Shown here piece after piece: positions 1 through 8,454 of a DNA stretch of 40,640 bases (the stretch's first letter is position 1; every line of letters begins with the position of its first letter). Origin of the DNA: Collinsella sp. AF20-14LB (GTDB lineage: Bacteria; Actinomycetota; Coriobacteriia; Coriobacteriales; Coriobacteriaceae). The stretch is from the NCBI RefSeq assembly GCF_003459505.1, contig NZ_QRWD01000022.1, positions 1 to 40,640 on the forward strand, given 5' to 3'. The position numbers were made by a program, and so were the translations under genes. Under the pieces are notes generated by a model, which saw only the letters and a program-made list of their open reading frames with translations, did not search any database and was not told the DNA's origin.

Positions 1-14
1 TTCAAGAAAGGGCG

Positions 15-36
15 GAGGCGGGGCATGCCCCGCCTC
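15..36. terminator. Perfect GC-rich palindrome, possible terminator of an upstream gene
   Basis: An uninterrupted 22-bp palindrome (GAGGCGGGGCA and its exact complement) sits at the window edge and is followed by a short CTTAC stretch. No T-run follows, so it may be the terminator of a gene left of the window or a bidirectional hairpin. A TATAAT hexamer at 108-113 with a weak TTTTGA 16 nt upstream lies downstream, but no intact gene follows it. Confidence 0.35.
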
Positions 37-226
37 TTACACCACATCTCTGCGCGCTACCGCCGAAATGGCGATGAATGTACGATTTTGATCCAATTGT
101 TAGTCCTTATAATGGACATATGTTGCGTAACTTAAGCAAATACTATCTTTTGATATGTTGTAAGCAAGGTGGCAGTACTCATTTTTGCCATTTTCTGGCC
201 ACGGCCTTTGTGACAGACGTGCTGGT

Positions 227-312
227 GGGTTCGAATCCCATGCGTTGGGCCTGAAAAAAAGAAAGGCCTCCATCGCTGGAGGCCTAACAATTCAGTGGTG
301 GGCGATGAGGGA
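227..312. pseudogene. tRNA-end / hairpin / tRNA-Val 3'-end relic, copy A
   Basis: This stretch has a T-arm-like GGGTTCGAATCCC, then a rho-independent-type hairpin (AGGCCTCC 264-271 with GGAGGCCT 278-285), then 16 bases identical to the 3' end of the tRNA-Val gene in minus orientation (297-312), after which similarity stops. The same order recurs at 413-496, where it runs into the intact tRNA-Val. It therefore looks like a tandem duplicate whose tRNA has been lost. The region 1-479 holds no convincing protein gene. Confidence 0.5.
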
Positions 313-412
313 TGTCGCGTGCGGCTGACGCCGTCCGCTCTCGCTTCGGGCCTACGGCCCTCGCGTGCTGCGCTGGAAAACGCTTCGCGTTTCCTCAGCT
401 CCGCACCCTTTC

Positions 413-470
413 GGGTTCGAATCCCATGCGCTGGGCCCAAACAAAAACGGTCCACTTGCGAGGACCGTTT
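413..470. terminator. T-arm-like relic and terminator hairpin, copy B
   Basis: Copy B of the duplicated block begins with GGGTTCGAATCCC and carries a 9-bp stem (AAACGGTCC 445-453, GGACCGTTT 462-470). On the minus strand this lies directly downstream of tRNA-Val and ends in an A/C-rich run, so it may terminate tRNA-Val transcription. The stem sequence differs entirely from that of copy A while the flanks are nearly identical. Confidence 0.45.
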
Positions 471-479
471 CCAATTCAA

Positions 480-555
480 TGGTGGGCGATGAGGGATTCG
501 AACCCCCAGCCTTGTGCGTGTAAAGCACCTGCGCTAACCGTTGCGCCAATCGCCC
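480..555 (-). tRNA. tRNA-Val (anticodon TAC)
   Basis: On the minus strand the sequence folds as a full cloverleaf. The acceptor stem is GGGCGAT/ATCGCCC, the D-stem GCGC/GCGC, the anticodon loop TTTACAC (anticodon TAC at 522-520) and the T-loop TTCGAAT. Discriminator A is followed by an encoded CCA at 482-480. The first anticodon-stem pair is a G-A mismatch; the other four pair. It reads divergently from asnB and its 3' end is duplicated as a stub at 297-312. Confidence 0.93.
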
Positions 556-742
556 GTGCGGAGAGAGTATAGCAAAACAATCGCCTCATTCACCTCATAT
601 CCATTAAAGGTAACCGACGCGTGTCACAGCGGAGCTGATTCAGTTGAGATTGCCTGAACATTCCGCCCCTCTTTACGCCCTCGGGTATACTCAAAAGCTA
701 CTGATTCGATTTGATGCCCAGCAACAGCAGAGGGGATAGTAT

Positions 743-2623
743 ATGTGCGGTTTTGTCGGTTTTGTCGGTGGGACGGATAACCAATCCGAGGTGCTCACCA
801 AGATGATGGACCGCATCGTCCATCGCGGTCCCGACATGGGCGGTCAGTTTATCGACGGCCGCGTTGCCCTCGGCTTCCGCCGCTTGTCGATCCTCGACCT
901 GACCGAGGCTGGCGCCCAACCTATGGCCAACGAGGACGGTAGCGTCGTCATTGTCTTCAACGGCGAGATCTACAACTTCCAAGAACTCCGTTCCGAGCTC
1001 GAGGCCAAGGGCTACAAGTTCCACTGCGGCGCCGACACCGAGAGCCTTCTGCACGGCTACGAGGAGTGGGGCGAGGCAGTACTCGATCGCTTGCGCGGTA
1101 TGTACGCCTTCGTCATCTGGGACAAGAAGAAGAACAAGCTTTTTGGCGCCCGTGATATCTTTGGCATCAAGCCGCTCTACTACTATCCCATGGCCGATGC
1201 GGGCGACGGCGCTCCGGGCGTGCTCTTTGGTTCCGAGATCAAGAGCTTCCTAGACTACCCGCACTTCCACAAGGCGGTCAACAAAAAGGCCCTGCGTCCG
1301 TACATGACGCTGCAGTATTCGGCAACCGAGGAGACCTTCTTCGAGGGGGTCTACAAGCTGCCGCCGGCGCATTACTTTACCGTAGACATCCCGACCGGCA
1401 AGATGAACATCGAGCGCTACTGGGATTGCGATTACTCTGCCGTCGAGAAGCCGTTCGAGGAGTACGTCGACGAGCTGGACGAGGTCGTGCACGAGAGCGT
1501 CGAGGCCCATCGCATCGCCGACGTTAAGGTCGCGTCGTTCCTCTCCGGCGGCGTCGACTCCAGCTACATCGCCGCTTGCCTCATGCCCGACAAGACCTTC
1601 TCGGTGGGCTTTGACTACAAGAACTTCAACGAGACCAACTACGCCAAGGAACTTTCTGACAAGCTCGGCGTCGAGAATGTCCGCAAGATGATAACCGCCG
1701 ACGAGTTCTTCGGTGCGCTCGAGGACATCCAGTATCACATGGACGAGCCGCAGTCCAACCTGTCTTCCGTGCCGCTGTGGTTCTTGGCCGAGATGGCCCG
1801 CAAGGACGTCACCGTCGTGCTTTCGGGCGAAGGCGCCGACGAGCTCTTTGGCGGCTACGCCTACTACGAGGACACGGTCCCAGTCCGCAAGTACAAAAAG
1901 ATGGTGCCGCTGCCCATCCGTCGCGCGCTCGGTAACCTGGCGCTGCATATGCCGTACTTCAAGGGACATAACTTCCTGGTCAAGGGTGCCGAGATTCCCG
2001 AGAAGTCGTTCCTGGGACAGGCTCTGGTATGGCCGGAGCGCGAGGTCGACGGCGTGCTCAAGCCCGAGTACAACACCGGCGATGGCGCCTTCGAGCTTGC
2101 CGCTCCCATCTATGCGCGCGTGAAGGGTCAGCCCGAGCTGGTCAAGAAGCAGTACCTGGACATGAACATGTGGCTCCCGGGCGACATTCTGCTCAAGGCC
2201 GACAAGATGTGCATGGCGCACTCGCTGGAGCTGCGCGTGCCCTTCCTGGACCGCAAAGTCATGGAGTTCGCCGAGCACATTCCCGACCGCTACCGCATCA
2301 ACGAGAACGGCAACAAACAGGTACTCCGCCACGCTGCCAACAAGTCGCTGCCCGATGAGTGGGCCACCCGTCCCAAGGTGGGCTTCCCGGTGCCGATTGT
2401 CTACTGGCTGCGCGAGCAAAAGTGGTACGACTATGTCAAGGAGTACTTCACCGCGCCGTGGGCAAGCGAGTTCTTCGATACCGACGAGCTCATGCACCTG
2501 CTCGATCTGCACTTTGCGGGCAAGGGCGATTTCCAGCGCAAGATCTATACGCCGCTCGTGTTCCTGGTGTGGTACAAGCGCTTCTTTATCGACGAGGACC
2601 AGCCCGCTGTTCAGGCTGCCTAG
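743..2623 (+). CDS. asnB: Asparagine synthetase, glutamine-hydrolysing
   Basis: This enzyme makes asparagine from aspartate, ATP and glutamine in the cytoplasm. The 626-residue product starts Met-Cys, placing the class II glutaminase nucleophile at residue 2 after Met removal. The amidotransferase domain shows NGEIYN (73-78) and GADTE (96-100). The synthetase domain carries the PP-loop SGGVDSS (268-274). The length is usual for the bacterial AsnB family. The ATG at 743 has an AGAGGGG ribosome site (729-735), and a -10-like TATACT lies at 686-691. The gene stands alone, bounded by tRNA-Val and a terminator. A related amidotransferase acting on another substrate cannot be fully excluded. Confidence 0.93.
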   Translation: MCGFVGFVGGTDNQSEVLTKMMDRIVHRGPDMGGQFIDGRVALGFRRLSILDLTEAGAQPMANEDGSVVIVFNGEIYNFQELRSELEAKGYKFHCGADTESLLHGYEEWGEAVLDRLRGMYAFVIWDKKKNKLFGARDIFGIKPLYYYPMADAGDGAPGVLFGSEIKSFLDYPHFHKAVNKKALRPYMTLQYSATEETFFEGVYKLPPAHYFTVDIPTGKMNIERYWDCDYSAVEKPFEEYVDELDEVVHESVEAHRIADVKVASFLSGGVDSSYIAACLMPDKTFSVGFDYKNFNETNYAKELSDKLGVENVRKMITADEFFGALEDIQYHMDEPQSNLSSVPLWFLAEMARKDVTVVLSGEGADELFGGYAYYEDTVPVRKYKKMVPLPIRRALGNLALHMPYFKGHNFLVKGAEIPEKSFLGQALVWPEREVDGVLKPEYNTGDGAFELAAPIYARVKGQPELVKKQYLDMNMWLPGDILLKADKMCMAHSLELRVPFLDRKVMEFAEHIPDRYRINENGNKQVLRHAANKSLPDEWATRPKVGFPVPIVYWLREQKWYDYVKEYFTAPWASEFFDTDELMHLLDLHFAGKGDFQRKIYTPLVFLVWYKRFFIDEDQPAVQAA

Positions 2624-2650
2624 CCTCGGCTTACGAACGCCTGCGCGTAA

Positions 2651-2673
2651 CGGCTCCTCCGGGAGCCGTTTTT
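2651..2673 (+). terminator. Rho-independent terminator of asnB
   Basis: The stem CGGCTCC/GGAGCCG around 2651-2668 has a short loop and is followed directly by five T residues. It lies about 30 nt after the asnB stop codon. Confidence 0.88.
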
Positions 2674-2735
2674 GCGTGGGTGCGTTTCAGTTACTATAAA
2701 AACCGTCCCTGCCAAATGGCTGAGAAAGGCGAAAG

Positions 2736-4298
2736 ATGCACCATTCGGATTCCGCGACCGTGACCACGGTCGATACGCTTGCCAAGCTTCTCGATGTGTG
2801 CGGCGAGCTGCGCGCATCAGAGCAGGTTGACGAGCGTGCCGTGACCGGCTGCTCGTTTGATTCGCGCGCGGTCTCGGCAGGTGACGTGTTCTTTTGCAAA
2901 GGCGCTGCCTTTAAGCCCGCGTTTTTGAGTATGGCGCTCGATGCGGGCGCCGTCGCATTTGTGTGCGAGGAGTCGCTGGTCGAGTCTCTGGAGCCGCTGG
3001 CGAAGGAGAACGGCGCGGCGATGCTGGTCGTGGACAGCGTCCGCACGGCCATGGCCCTGTTGCCGCCGGAGGTCTACGACCGTCCCGACCACGACGTCAA
3101 GATCGTGGGCATCACCGGCACCAAGGGAAAGACCACGGCCGCTTTTATGCTCCAGTCGATTATCAAAGCGGCGGGCGAGTCCTGCGGCATGATCGGCTCG
3201 GTGAGTACCGACGATGGTATCGAGTGCTACGAGAGCACCAATACTACGCCCGAGGCCCCCGAGGTCTGGCGCCATATCGCCAACTGCCGCACGTCCGGTC
3301 GCCAGTCCATGGTCATGGAGGTCTCGAGCCAGGCACTCAAGTACCAACGCGTCGAGAATCTGCCGTTTGACGTGGCGTGCTTCCTCAACATCGGCCGTGA
3401 CCACATCTCACCGATCGAACACCCCACGTTTGAGGATTATTTTGAGAGCAAACTCAGGATCTTTGACCAGGCAAAGACCGCCGTGGTGAATCTGGGCACC
3501 GAAGAGGTTGACCGTGTGCTGGAGGCAGCGTCGACGGCCGAGCGCTTGGTGACCGTTGGCGTCGAGCATCCCGAGGCAAGCCTGTGGGCAAGCGATGTCC
3601 GCGTGGTCGGCTTTAACATTGAGTTTAACCTGCATGGCCTGTGTGCCGACGAGTCCGAGGCGGGGGAGAAGGTCCTGCTGGGCATCGCGGGCAACTTTAA
3701 CGTGGAAAACGCGCTGGTCGCTATCGCCGCTGCGCACGAGATCGGCATCGGTATCGAGGCTATCAAGAAGGGCCTCTCCAAGCTTCGTGTGCCGGGCCGC
3801 ATGGAGGTCGTGGAGTCGAAGGATGGCCGCGTGATTTGTGTTGTTGACTACGCTCACAACCAGCTTTCGTTCCGTTCGCTTTTCTCGTCGGTCAAGCACG
3901 CGTTTCCCACTAGTCCAGTCATTGCAGTGTTTGGTGCTGCCGGCGGCAAGGCGCAGGAGCGCCGCGAGCAGCTTCCGCGCGAGGCCGCACCATATTCCGA
4001 CCTGATGATTTTTGCCAACGAGGACCCGGCTCACGAGGACCCGATGAAGGTCTGTCGCGAGCTTGCCGAGCATGTTCCCGACGATACGCCGAACGAGATC
4101 ATCCTCGACCGTGAAGCCGCTGTGCATGCGGCGTTCAAGGCGGCGCGCGAGGAGTACGTCAACCCCGATGCCCCCACCATTGTCTTGCTGCTGGCAAAGG
4201 GTGACGAGGAGCTCATGCACGTGGGCGACGAGTTCGTGCCCATCGAGAGCGACCTTTCGCTGGCCAATCGCCTGATCGATGTTACCCAGTTTGACTAA
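2736..4298 (+). CDS. murE: UDP-N-acetylmuramyl-tripeptide synthetase, probably non-DAP type
   Basis: MurE adds the third amino acid to UDP-MurNAc-L-Ala-D-Glu in peptidoglycan synthesis. The 520-residue product has the ATP-binding P-loop GITGTKGKTT (125-134) and the three-domain length of Mur ligases. The specificity region reads NEDPAHEDP (428-436). DAP-adding enzymes carry DNPR there, whereas L-lysine enzymes such as the staphylococcal one carry DNPA. The Arg-to-Ala difference argues for L-Lys or L-Ornithine as substrate; which of the two is inference. The gene lies alone between the asnB terminator and a HAD phosphatase gene about 110 nt downstream. Confidence 0.9.
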   Translation: MHHSDSATVTTVDTLAKLLDVCGELRASEQVDERAVTGCSFDSRAVSAGDVFFCKGAAFKPAFLSMALDAGAVAFVCEESLVESLEPLAKENGAAMLVVDSVRTAMALLPPEVYDRPDHDVKIVGITGTKGKTTAAFMLQSIIKAAGESCGMIGSVSTDDGIECYESTNTTPEAPEVWRHIANCRTSGRQSMVMEVSSQALKYQRVENLPFDVACFLNIGRDHISPIEHPTFEDYFESKLRIFDQAKTAVVNLGTEEVDRVLEAASTAERLVTVGVEHPEASLWASDVRVVGFNIEFNLHGLCADESEAGEKVLLGIAGNFNVENALVAIAAAHEIGIGIEAIKKGLSKLRVPGRMEVVESKDGRVICVVDYAHNQLSFRSLFSSVKHAFPTSPVIAVFGAAGGKAQERREQLPREAAPYSDLMIFANEDPAHEDPMKVCRELAEHVPDDTPNEIILDREAAVHAAFKAAREEYVNPDAPTIVLLLAKGDEELMHVGDEFVPIESDLSLANRLIDVTQFD

Positions 4299-4405
4299 TG
4301 AACCATGATGGCGGCGGCGCCCTGAGTGCGCTGTCGCCATAAGCGTGTTCCCTCAATCAAAACATGCCGTCCAAGTCCAAACCCTTCTACGTAAACGGAG
4401 TAACC

Positions 4406-5317
4406 ATGTCCCACAACACCTTGCCGACCGTTGCCGAGCTTTCGGGCGAGATGCGCGAGCGCTTGGCCAAGGTCAAGTACGTCTTTACCGACCTGGATGC
4501 CACGATGCTCGCGCCCGGCTCGTGCGTGCTGCGCGACAACGACGGCAACCCCTCGACCAAACTCGTCGAGGCCGTCGTGGCGCTCGCTCGCGCTGGCATT
4601 CAGGTGGTTCCCACCTCGGGCCGCAACCGTACCATGATCCACGAGGACGCGCGCGTGCTCGGCCTCAACTCCTACATTGGTGAGATGGGCGGCCTGGTCA
4701 TGTACGACCTCAAAGCCAACGATTGGGAGTATCTGACTGGCGACATGCCTTACGACCCCGCCTGCGGCCTTACTCCGCACCAGGTGATCGAGCAGACCGG
4801 CGTGTGCGAGAAGATTCTTGCCCGCTGGCCGCACAAGATCGAGTATCACAACGACATGTCGACCGGCTACAAGTACCGCGAGGTCACCGTCGGCATGCGC
4901 GGCGATGTGCCCGACAATGAGGTCCAGGCCATCCTGGACGAGGCCGGCTGCGGCCTGGTGTGGGCCTGTAACGGTCACCTGACGCATCTGTCCAAGCCGA
5001 CGACGCTCGAGCTCGATCGCGTCGAGGACGGTCGCGCGTTTAACATCAATCCCGCCGGCCTCAACAAGGGCGTTGCCATCGCGCGCTTCTGCGAGCACCT
5101 GGGGATCGAGCGCGAGGAGACGCTCGCGCTCGGCGATTCCGAGTCCGACTTCTACATGGCCGATCACGTGGGCACGTTCTGCCTGGTCGAGAATGGCCTG
5201 ACGAGCGCCGGCGCGCCCGAGTTCCTGGACGCTTGCGATAACGCCTACGTCACACGCGGCAAGATTGTCGACGGCTGGGTGGCAACGGCCGAGCTGCTGG
5301 TCGCGGCTCGTTCGTAG
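4406..5317 (+). CDS. Cof-type HAD-superfamily phosphatase
   Basis: This is a 303-residue cytoplasmic hydrolase of the HAD-IIB (Cof) class. Visible motifs are motif I FTDLDATML (nucleophile and acid Asp29 and Asp31), motif II PTSGRN, a motif III lysine region NKGVAI, and motif IV LGDSESDFYMA. The substrate is unknown; relatives act on sugar phosphates or flavin and pyridoxal phosphates. The ATG at 4406 is preferred over one at 4364 because a GGAG site (4397-4400) sits five bases before it and the upstream ATG has none. It lies between murE and murI, but nothing in the sequence ties it to cell-wall synthesis. Confidence 0.82.
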   Translation: MSHNTLPTVAELSGEMRERLAKVKYVFTDLDATMLAPGSCVLRDNDGNPSTKLVEAVVALARAGIQVVPTSGRNRTMIHEDARVLGLNSYIGEMGGLVMYDLKANDWEYLTGDMPYDPACGLTPHQVIEQTGVCEKILARWPHKIEYHNDMSTGYKYREVTVGMRGDVPDNEVQAILDEAGCGLVWACNGHLTHLSKPTTLELDRVEDGRAFNINPAGLNKGVAIARFCEHLGIEREETLALGDSESDFYMADHVGTFCLVENGLTSAGAPEFLDACDNAYVTRGKIVDGWVATAELLVAARS

Positions 5318-5370
5318 CGCGGTCCTATCGCGCTGAGCCATATCTTTTCGAGAGAGAATCTGGTGAGGTA

Positions 5371-6255
5371 ATGTCCGATATCGAGAATCCGGCAGGCGAC
5401 ACGCGCCCGATTGGCGTGTTCGATTCTGGTTTGGGCGGTCTGACGGTTGCACGTGCCATCGCGACGGCGCTGCCGCACGAGTCCGTCTACTACTTCGGCG
5501 ACACCAAACGCTGTCCCTACGGCACGCGCACCGAGGATGAGGTGCGCTCGTTTGCGTTGCAGGCGGGCCGTTGGCTGTCGAAGCACGACGTCAAGATTAT
5601 GGTCATCGCCTGCAACACGGCGACAGCTGCGGCCTTGCGTCTGGCCCAGCAGGTGCTCGACGTTCCCGTGATCGGCGTGATCGCGCCGGGTGCCCGTGCG
5701 GCAATCAACAGCACCCGTTCGCGTCGCGTGGGCGTGCTCGCCACCAACCTCACCATTCGCTCGGGCGCCTACACGCGCGCCATTCAGGATCTAGATGCCG
5801 GCGTCGATGTATACGGTTGTCCTGCCTCGAGCTTTGTCGAGGTTGTCGAACACGAGCTCGCCTCGGGCGCGCATCTGCAAGAGCAGTGGCTCGAGAACGA
5901 GGACATCTTCGATACGCCAGCCGTGCGAGCGCTGGTCGGCGCAACGGTTGAGCCGCTGCGCGATCGCGGAATCGATACCGTGGTGCTCGGCTGTACGCAC
6001 TTTCCGCTGCTCGTGGGGCCTATTCGCCATGCGCTGGGGCCCGGGGTGCGTGTGGTGAGTTCCGCCGAGGAGACTACGCGCGAGCTGACCGATATCCTCA
6101 CGCGCCGCGAGCAGCTGGCGGGCGACGCTGCCGAGCCTCAGCATCGCTTTGCGACGACGGCCGATAACATTGCCGAGTTTGCGGTGGCGGGTAGCTTTAT
6201 CTTTGGCCAGCCGCTCAAGAGCATCGAACATATTGATATCGACGAACTGAAATAG
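5371..6255 (+). CDS. murI: Glutamate racemase
   Basis: The enzyme interconverts L- and D-glutamate to supply the second residue of the peptidoglycan stem peptide. The 294-residue protein shows GVFDSGLGG (Asp18, Ser19), the first catalytic cysteine in ACNTATA (Cys81) and the second in GCTHFPLL (Cys208), the complete two-base arrangement. TGAGGT lies just before the ATG. It follows the HAD gene by about 50 nt and is followed by rph after a similar gap, so a shared transcript is likely. Confidence 0.94.
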   Translation: MSDIENPAGDTRPIGVFDSGLGGLTVARAIATALPHESVYYFGDTKRCPYGTRTEDEVRSFALQAGRWLSKHDVKIMVIACNTATAAALRLAQQVLDVPVIGVIAPGARAAINSTRSRRVGVLATNLTIRSGAYTRAIQDLDAGVDVYGCPASSFVEVVEHELASGAHLQEQWLENEDIFDTPAVRALVGATVEPLRDRGIDTVVLGCTHFPLLVGPIRHALGPGVRVVSSAEETTRELTDILTRREQLAGDAAEPQHRFATTADNIAEFAVAGSFIFGQPLKSIEHIDIDELK

Positions 6256-6310
6256 ATGTAGGGTTACCGTCCAAAGACTTGCCCTCTTCTTCTGCCGAAA
6301 GGATATTTCT

Positions 6311-7036
6311 ATGGAGTACATGCAGGTCAACCGCGCCAACGGCCGTGCCGCCAATGAACTGCGCCCCGTCAAGCTCACCCGTGGCGTCATGAAGCACGCC
6401 CACGGCTCGTGTTTTGCCGAGTTCGGTGACACGCGCGTGTTGTGCGCCGCCACAATCGAGGAGGGCGTGCCGGGCTGGCGAAAGGGAGCTAAGGCCGGCT
6501 GGGTAACCGCAGAGTATGCCATGCTGCCGGCGTCGACCGGCAAGCGCTGCAAGCGCGAGCACGCCAACCGCAAGGGTCGCTCCATGGAGATCGAGCGCCT
6601 CATTGGCCGCAGCCTGCGTACCGTCGTCAACATGAAGGCGCTCGGCGAGTACACCGTCACCGTCGACTGCGATGTGATTCAGGCCGATGGCGGCACGCGT
6701 ACAGCGAGCATCACCGGCGCCTGGGTGGCGCTGCACGACGCCCTCGCCATGTGGGTCGAGGCGGGCAAGATCGAGCGCATCCCGCTTACCGGCCAGGTGG
6801 CTGCAATCTCCATGGGCGTTGTCGACGGCAATACGCTGCTTGACCTCGATTATTCCGAGGACAGCCATGCCGAAGTCGACATGAACCTCGTCGCCACCGA
6901 CACCGGTGAGATGATCGAGCTCCAGGGCACTGGCGAGCAGGCGCCCTTTGACCGTAAGCGCCTCAACGCCCTGCTCGACTTGGGCGACAAAGGCATCGCC
7001 GAGCTCATCGAGCTTCAGCGCCAAGCCATCGCCTAA
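6311..7036 (+). CDS. rph: Ribonuclease PH
   Basis: RNase PH is a phosphate-dependent 3'-5' exoribonuclease that trims tRNA 3' ends as a hexameric ring. The 241-residue product carries RGVMKHAHGS near the N-terminus, the Arg/Lys-rich segment GKRCKREHANRKGRS (77-91) and the family signature DVIQADGGTRTASITG (121-136). The length is typical. GAAAGGA lies upstream of the ATG. In many genomes rph precedes an XTP/dITP pyrophosphatase gene, and here that gene follows after 143 nt containing a hairpin. Confidence 0.95.
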   Translation: MEYMQVNRANGRAANELRPVKLTRGVMKHAHGSCFAEFGDTRVLCAATIEEGVPGWRKGAKAGWVTAEYAMLPASTGKRCKREHANRKGRSMEIERLIGRSLRTVVNMKALGEYTVTVDCDVIQADGGTRTASITGAWVALHDALAMWVEAGKIERIPLTGQVAAISMGVVDGNTLLDLDYSEDSHAEVDMNLVATDTGEMIELQGTGEQAPFDRKRLNALLDLGDKGIAELIELQRQAIA

Positions 7037-7074
7037 CCTGCCAAAAAGGGACAGGTTTATTTTGGCAGGTTTTA
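7035..7074 (+). terminator. 12-bp hairpin after rph
   Basis: AACCTGCCAAAA (7035-7046) pairs perfectly with TTTTGGCAGGTT (7060-7071) and is followed by TTATC. It overlaps the rph stop codon. The loop contains GGGACAGGT, resembling the loop of the AACCACCAC repeat family elsewhere in this window, so it may be a repeat acting as a terminator. Confidence 0.6.
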
Positions 7075-7179
7075 TCTGGGAAAACGTCGAAGTATAAGAC
7101 TGCCGTTGATTGAGAGGGGAGAGGCGGAGGCCCTCGTCGCCCTCGGCGCGGCATTGCTATAGAGACAAGGAGACCACTC

Positions 7180-7821
7180 ATGGCACTTGAGAAGATCGAC
7201 ATCGACACCCTCGACCCGGCGGCGACCATCGTCGTGGCAACCGGAAACGCTCATAAGCTCACCGAGATCGAGGCCATTTTGGGCAAGGTCATGCCCGAGG
7301 TGCGCTTTGTGGCGCTCGGCCAGCTGGGCGATTTTGAGGACCCCGAGGAAAACGGCACGACGTTTTTGGAGAACGCCATCATCAAGGCGCAGGCTGCGGT
7401 CGAGGAGACGGGGCTCATGGCCATTGCCGACGATTCGGGCCTGGTCGTCGACGCACTGGACGGTGAGCCCGGTGTGTATAGCGCGCGCTACGCGGGCGTT
7501 CACGGCGACGATACCGCCAACAACGCCAAGCTGCTCGTGAATCTGGAGGGCGTGGCCGACGAGGACCGCACTGCGCGCTTTATGAGCGTCGTCGCGCTCA
7601 TCGATACGGACGGCCTGGTCACCTATGGCGAGGGCGCCTGCGAGGGCGTTATCGCGCACGAGGGTCGCGGCGATCACGGCTTTGGCTACGACCCGCTGTT
7701 CCTGCCGGTCGATACGCCGGGCAAGACTATGGCCGAGCTCACGGCGGACGAGAAGAACGCCATCAGCCATCGATTCCATGCGCTCGAGCACCTATCCGCC
7801 AAACTGACGGGCGAGGAGTAA
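7180..7821 (+). CDS. rdgB: XTP/dITP pyrophosphatase (HAM1/RdgB family)
   Basis: The enzyme hydrolyses non-canonical purine nucleoside triphosphates (ITP, dITP, XTP) to monophosphates, keeping them out of DNA and RNA. The 213-residue product shows the ATGNAHKLTEIE nucleotide-binding start, the catalytic ADDSGLVVDALDG region and the following SARYAG. A good AAGGAG site precedes the ATG. About 15 residues extend before the core, slightly more than usual. The dtd ribosome-binding site lies inside its 3' end, so translation of the two is probably coupled. Confidence 0.92.
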   Translation: MALEKIDIDTLDPAATIVVATGNAHKLTEIEAILGKVMPEVRFVALGQLGDFEDPEENGTTFLENAIIKAQAAVEETGLMAIADDSGLVVDALDGEPGVYSARYAGVHGDDTANNAKLLVNLEGVADEDRTARFMSVVALIDTDGLVTYGEGACEGVIAHEGRGDHGFGYDPLFLPVDTPGKTMAELTADEKNAISHRFHALEHLSAKLTGEE

Positions 7822-7824
7822 GCC

Positions 7825-8271
7825 GTGCGTGCGGTGGTGCAGCGCGTACTCAATGCCGGCGTGACAGTCGACGGCGAGTGCGTGGGCAAAATTGGGCGCG
7901 GCTATCTGGTGCTGTTGGGCGTGGGCCACGGCGACACGCGCGCCGAGGCTGATAAGCTGTGGGGCAAGCTCCGCGGCTTGCGTATTAACGAGGACGAGAA
8001 CGGCAAGACCAACCTGGCACTTGCCGATGTCGACGGCGAGGTTCTCGTGGTGTCACAGTTCACGCTGTTCGCCGACTGCCGCCACGGCCGCCGTCCGTCG
8101 TTTACCGATGCAGGCGCCCCCGATGTTGCCAACGAGCTCTACGAGTACTTCCTGACGCTCGTTCGTCAAGATGTCGAACACGTGGCGCACGGCATCTTTG
8201 GCGCCGATATGAAAGTCGACTTGGTCAACGACGGCCCATTCACCATCGTCTTGGACACCGATAGTCTTTAG
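7825..8271 (+). CDS. dtd: D-aminoacyl-tRNA deacylase
   Basis: DTD hydrolyses D-aminoacyl-tRNAs and mischarged glycyl-tRNA, recycling tRNA and enforcing homochirality. The 148-residue product has the SQFTL motif (77-81) followed by [11 protein letters not shown], and the Gly-cisPro loop NDGPFT (135-140), where most members read NxGPVT. Translation starts at GTG 7825, supported by GAGGAG (7813-7818) in the end of the preceding gene; the two genes are three bases apart. A 12-bp palindrome begins immediately after the stop codon. Confidence 0.93.
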   Translation: MRAVVQRVLNAGVTVDGECVGKIGRGYLVLLGVGHGDTRAEADKLWGKLRGLRINEDENGKTNLALADVDGEVLVVSQFTLFADCRHGRRPSFTDAGAPDVANELYEYFLTLVRQDVEHVAHGIFGADMKVDLVNDGPFTIVLDTDSL

Positions 8272-8299
8272 GTTACGCGGTTTTACCAAACCGCGTAAC
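8272..8299. repeat. GTTACGCGGTT hairpin, copy 1
   Basis: GTTACGCGGTTT (8272-8283) pairs perfectly with AAACCGCGTAAC (8288-8299) around the loop TACC. It begins at the base after the dtd stop codon and has no T-run behind it. An almost identical hairpin follows lysS at 12789-12815, so this is a dispersed element rather than a gene-specific terminator. Confidence 0.75.
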
Positions 8300-8357
8300 A
8301 ACTGGTCATGCGAGGTTGTCGTCTGGTACGTATTTGGGACGGGGTTTATTTAGCTAC

Positions 8358-8387
8358 TTGCGTATGGCGGCAGCAGGGTGCTATAGT
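8358..8387 (+). promoter_or_regulatory. Sigma-70-type promoter of the Veg-like gene
   Basis: TTGCGT (8358-8363) and TATAGT (8382-8387) are separated by 18 bases and lie about 70 nt upstream of the Veg-like start codon. Confidence 0.65.
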
Positions 8388-8407
8388 ATTAGAGTTTTGT
8401 CTATCTT

Positions 8408-8428
8408 AGGGGTATTATCCCCTTTTTG
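8408..8428 (+). terminator. Short leader hairpin with T-run, possible attenuator
   Basis: AGGGG and CCCCT flank the loop TATTAT and are followed by T residues, in the leader between the promoter and the Veg-like start codon. The stem is only five pairs, so it would be a weak terminator or pause site. Confidence 0.4.
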
Positions 8429-8454
8429 AATTGCATCTTCTGGAGGCCCTGTTC

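Noticed and set aside
132..479. 115-codon minus-strand frame near tRNA-Val
   Set aside because: It is a translation of the duplicated tRNA-end/terminator blocks.
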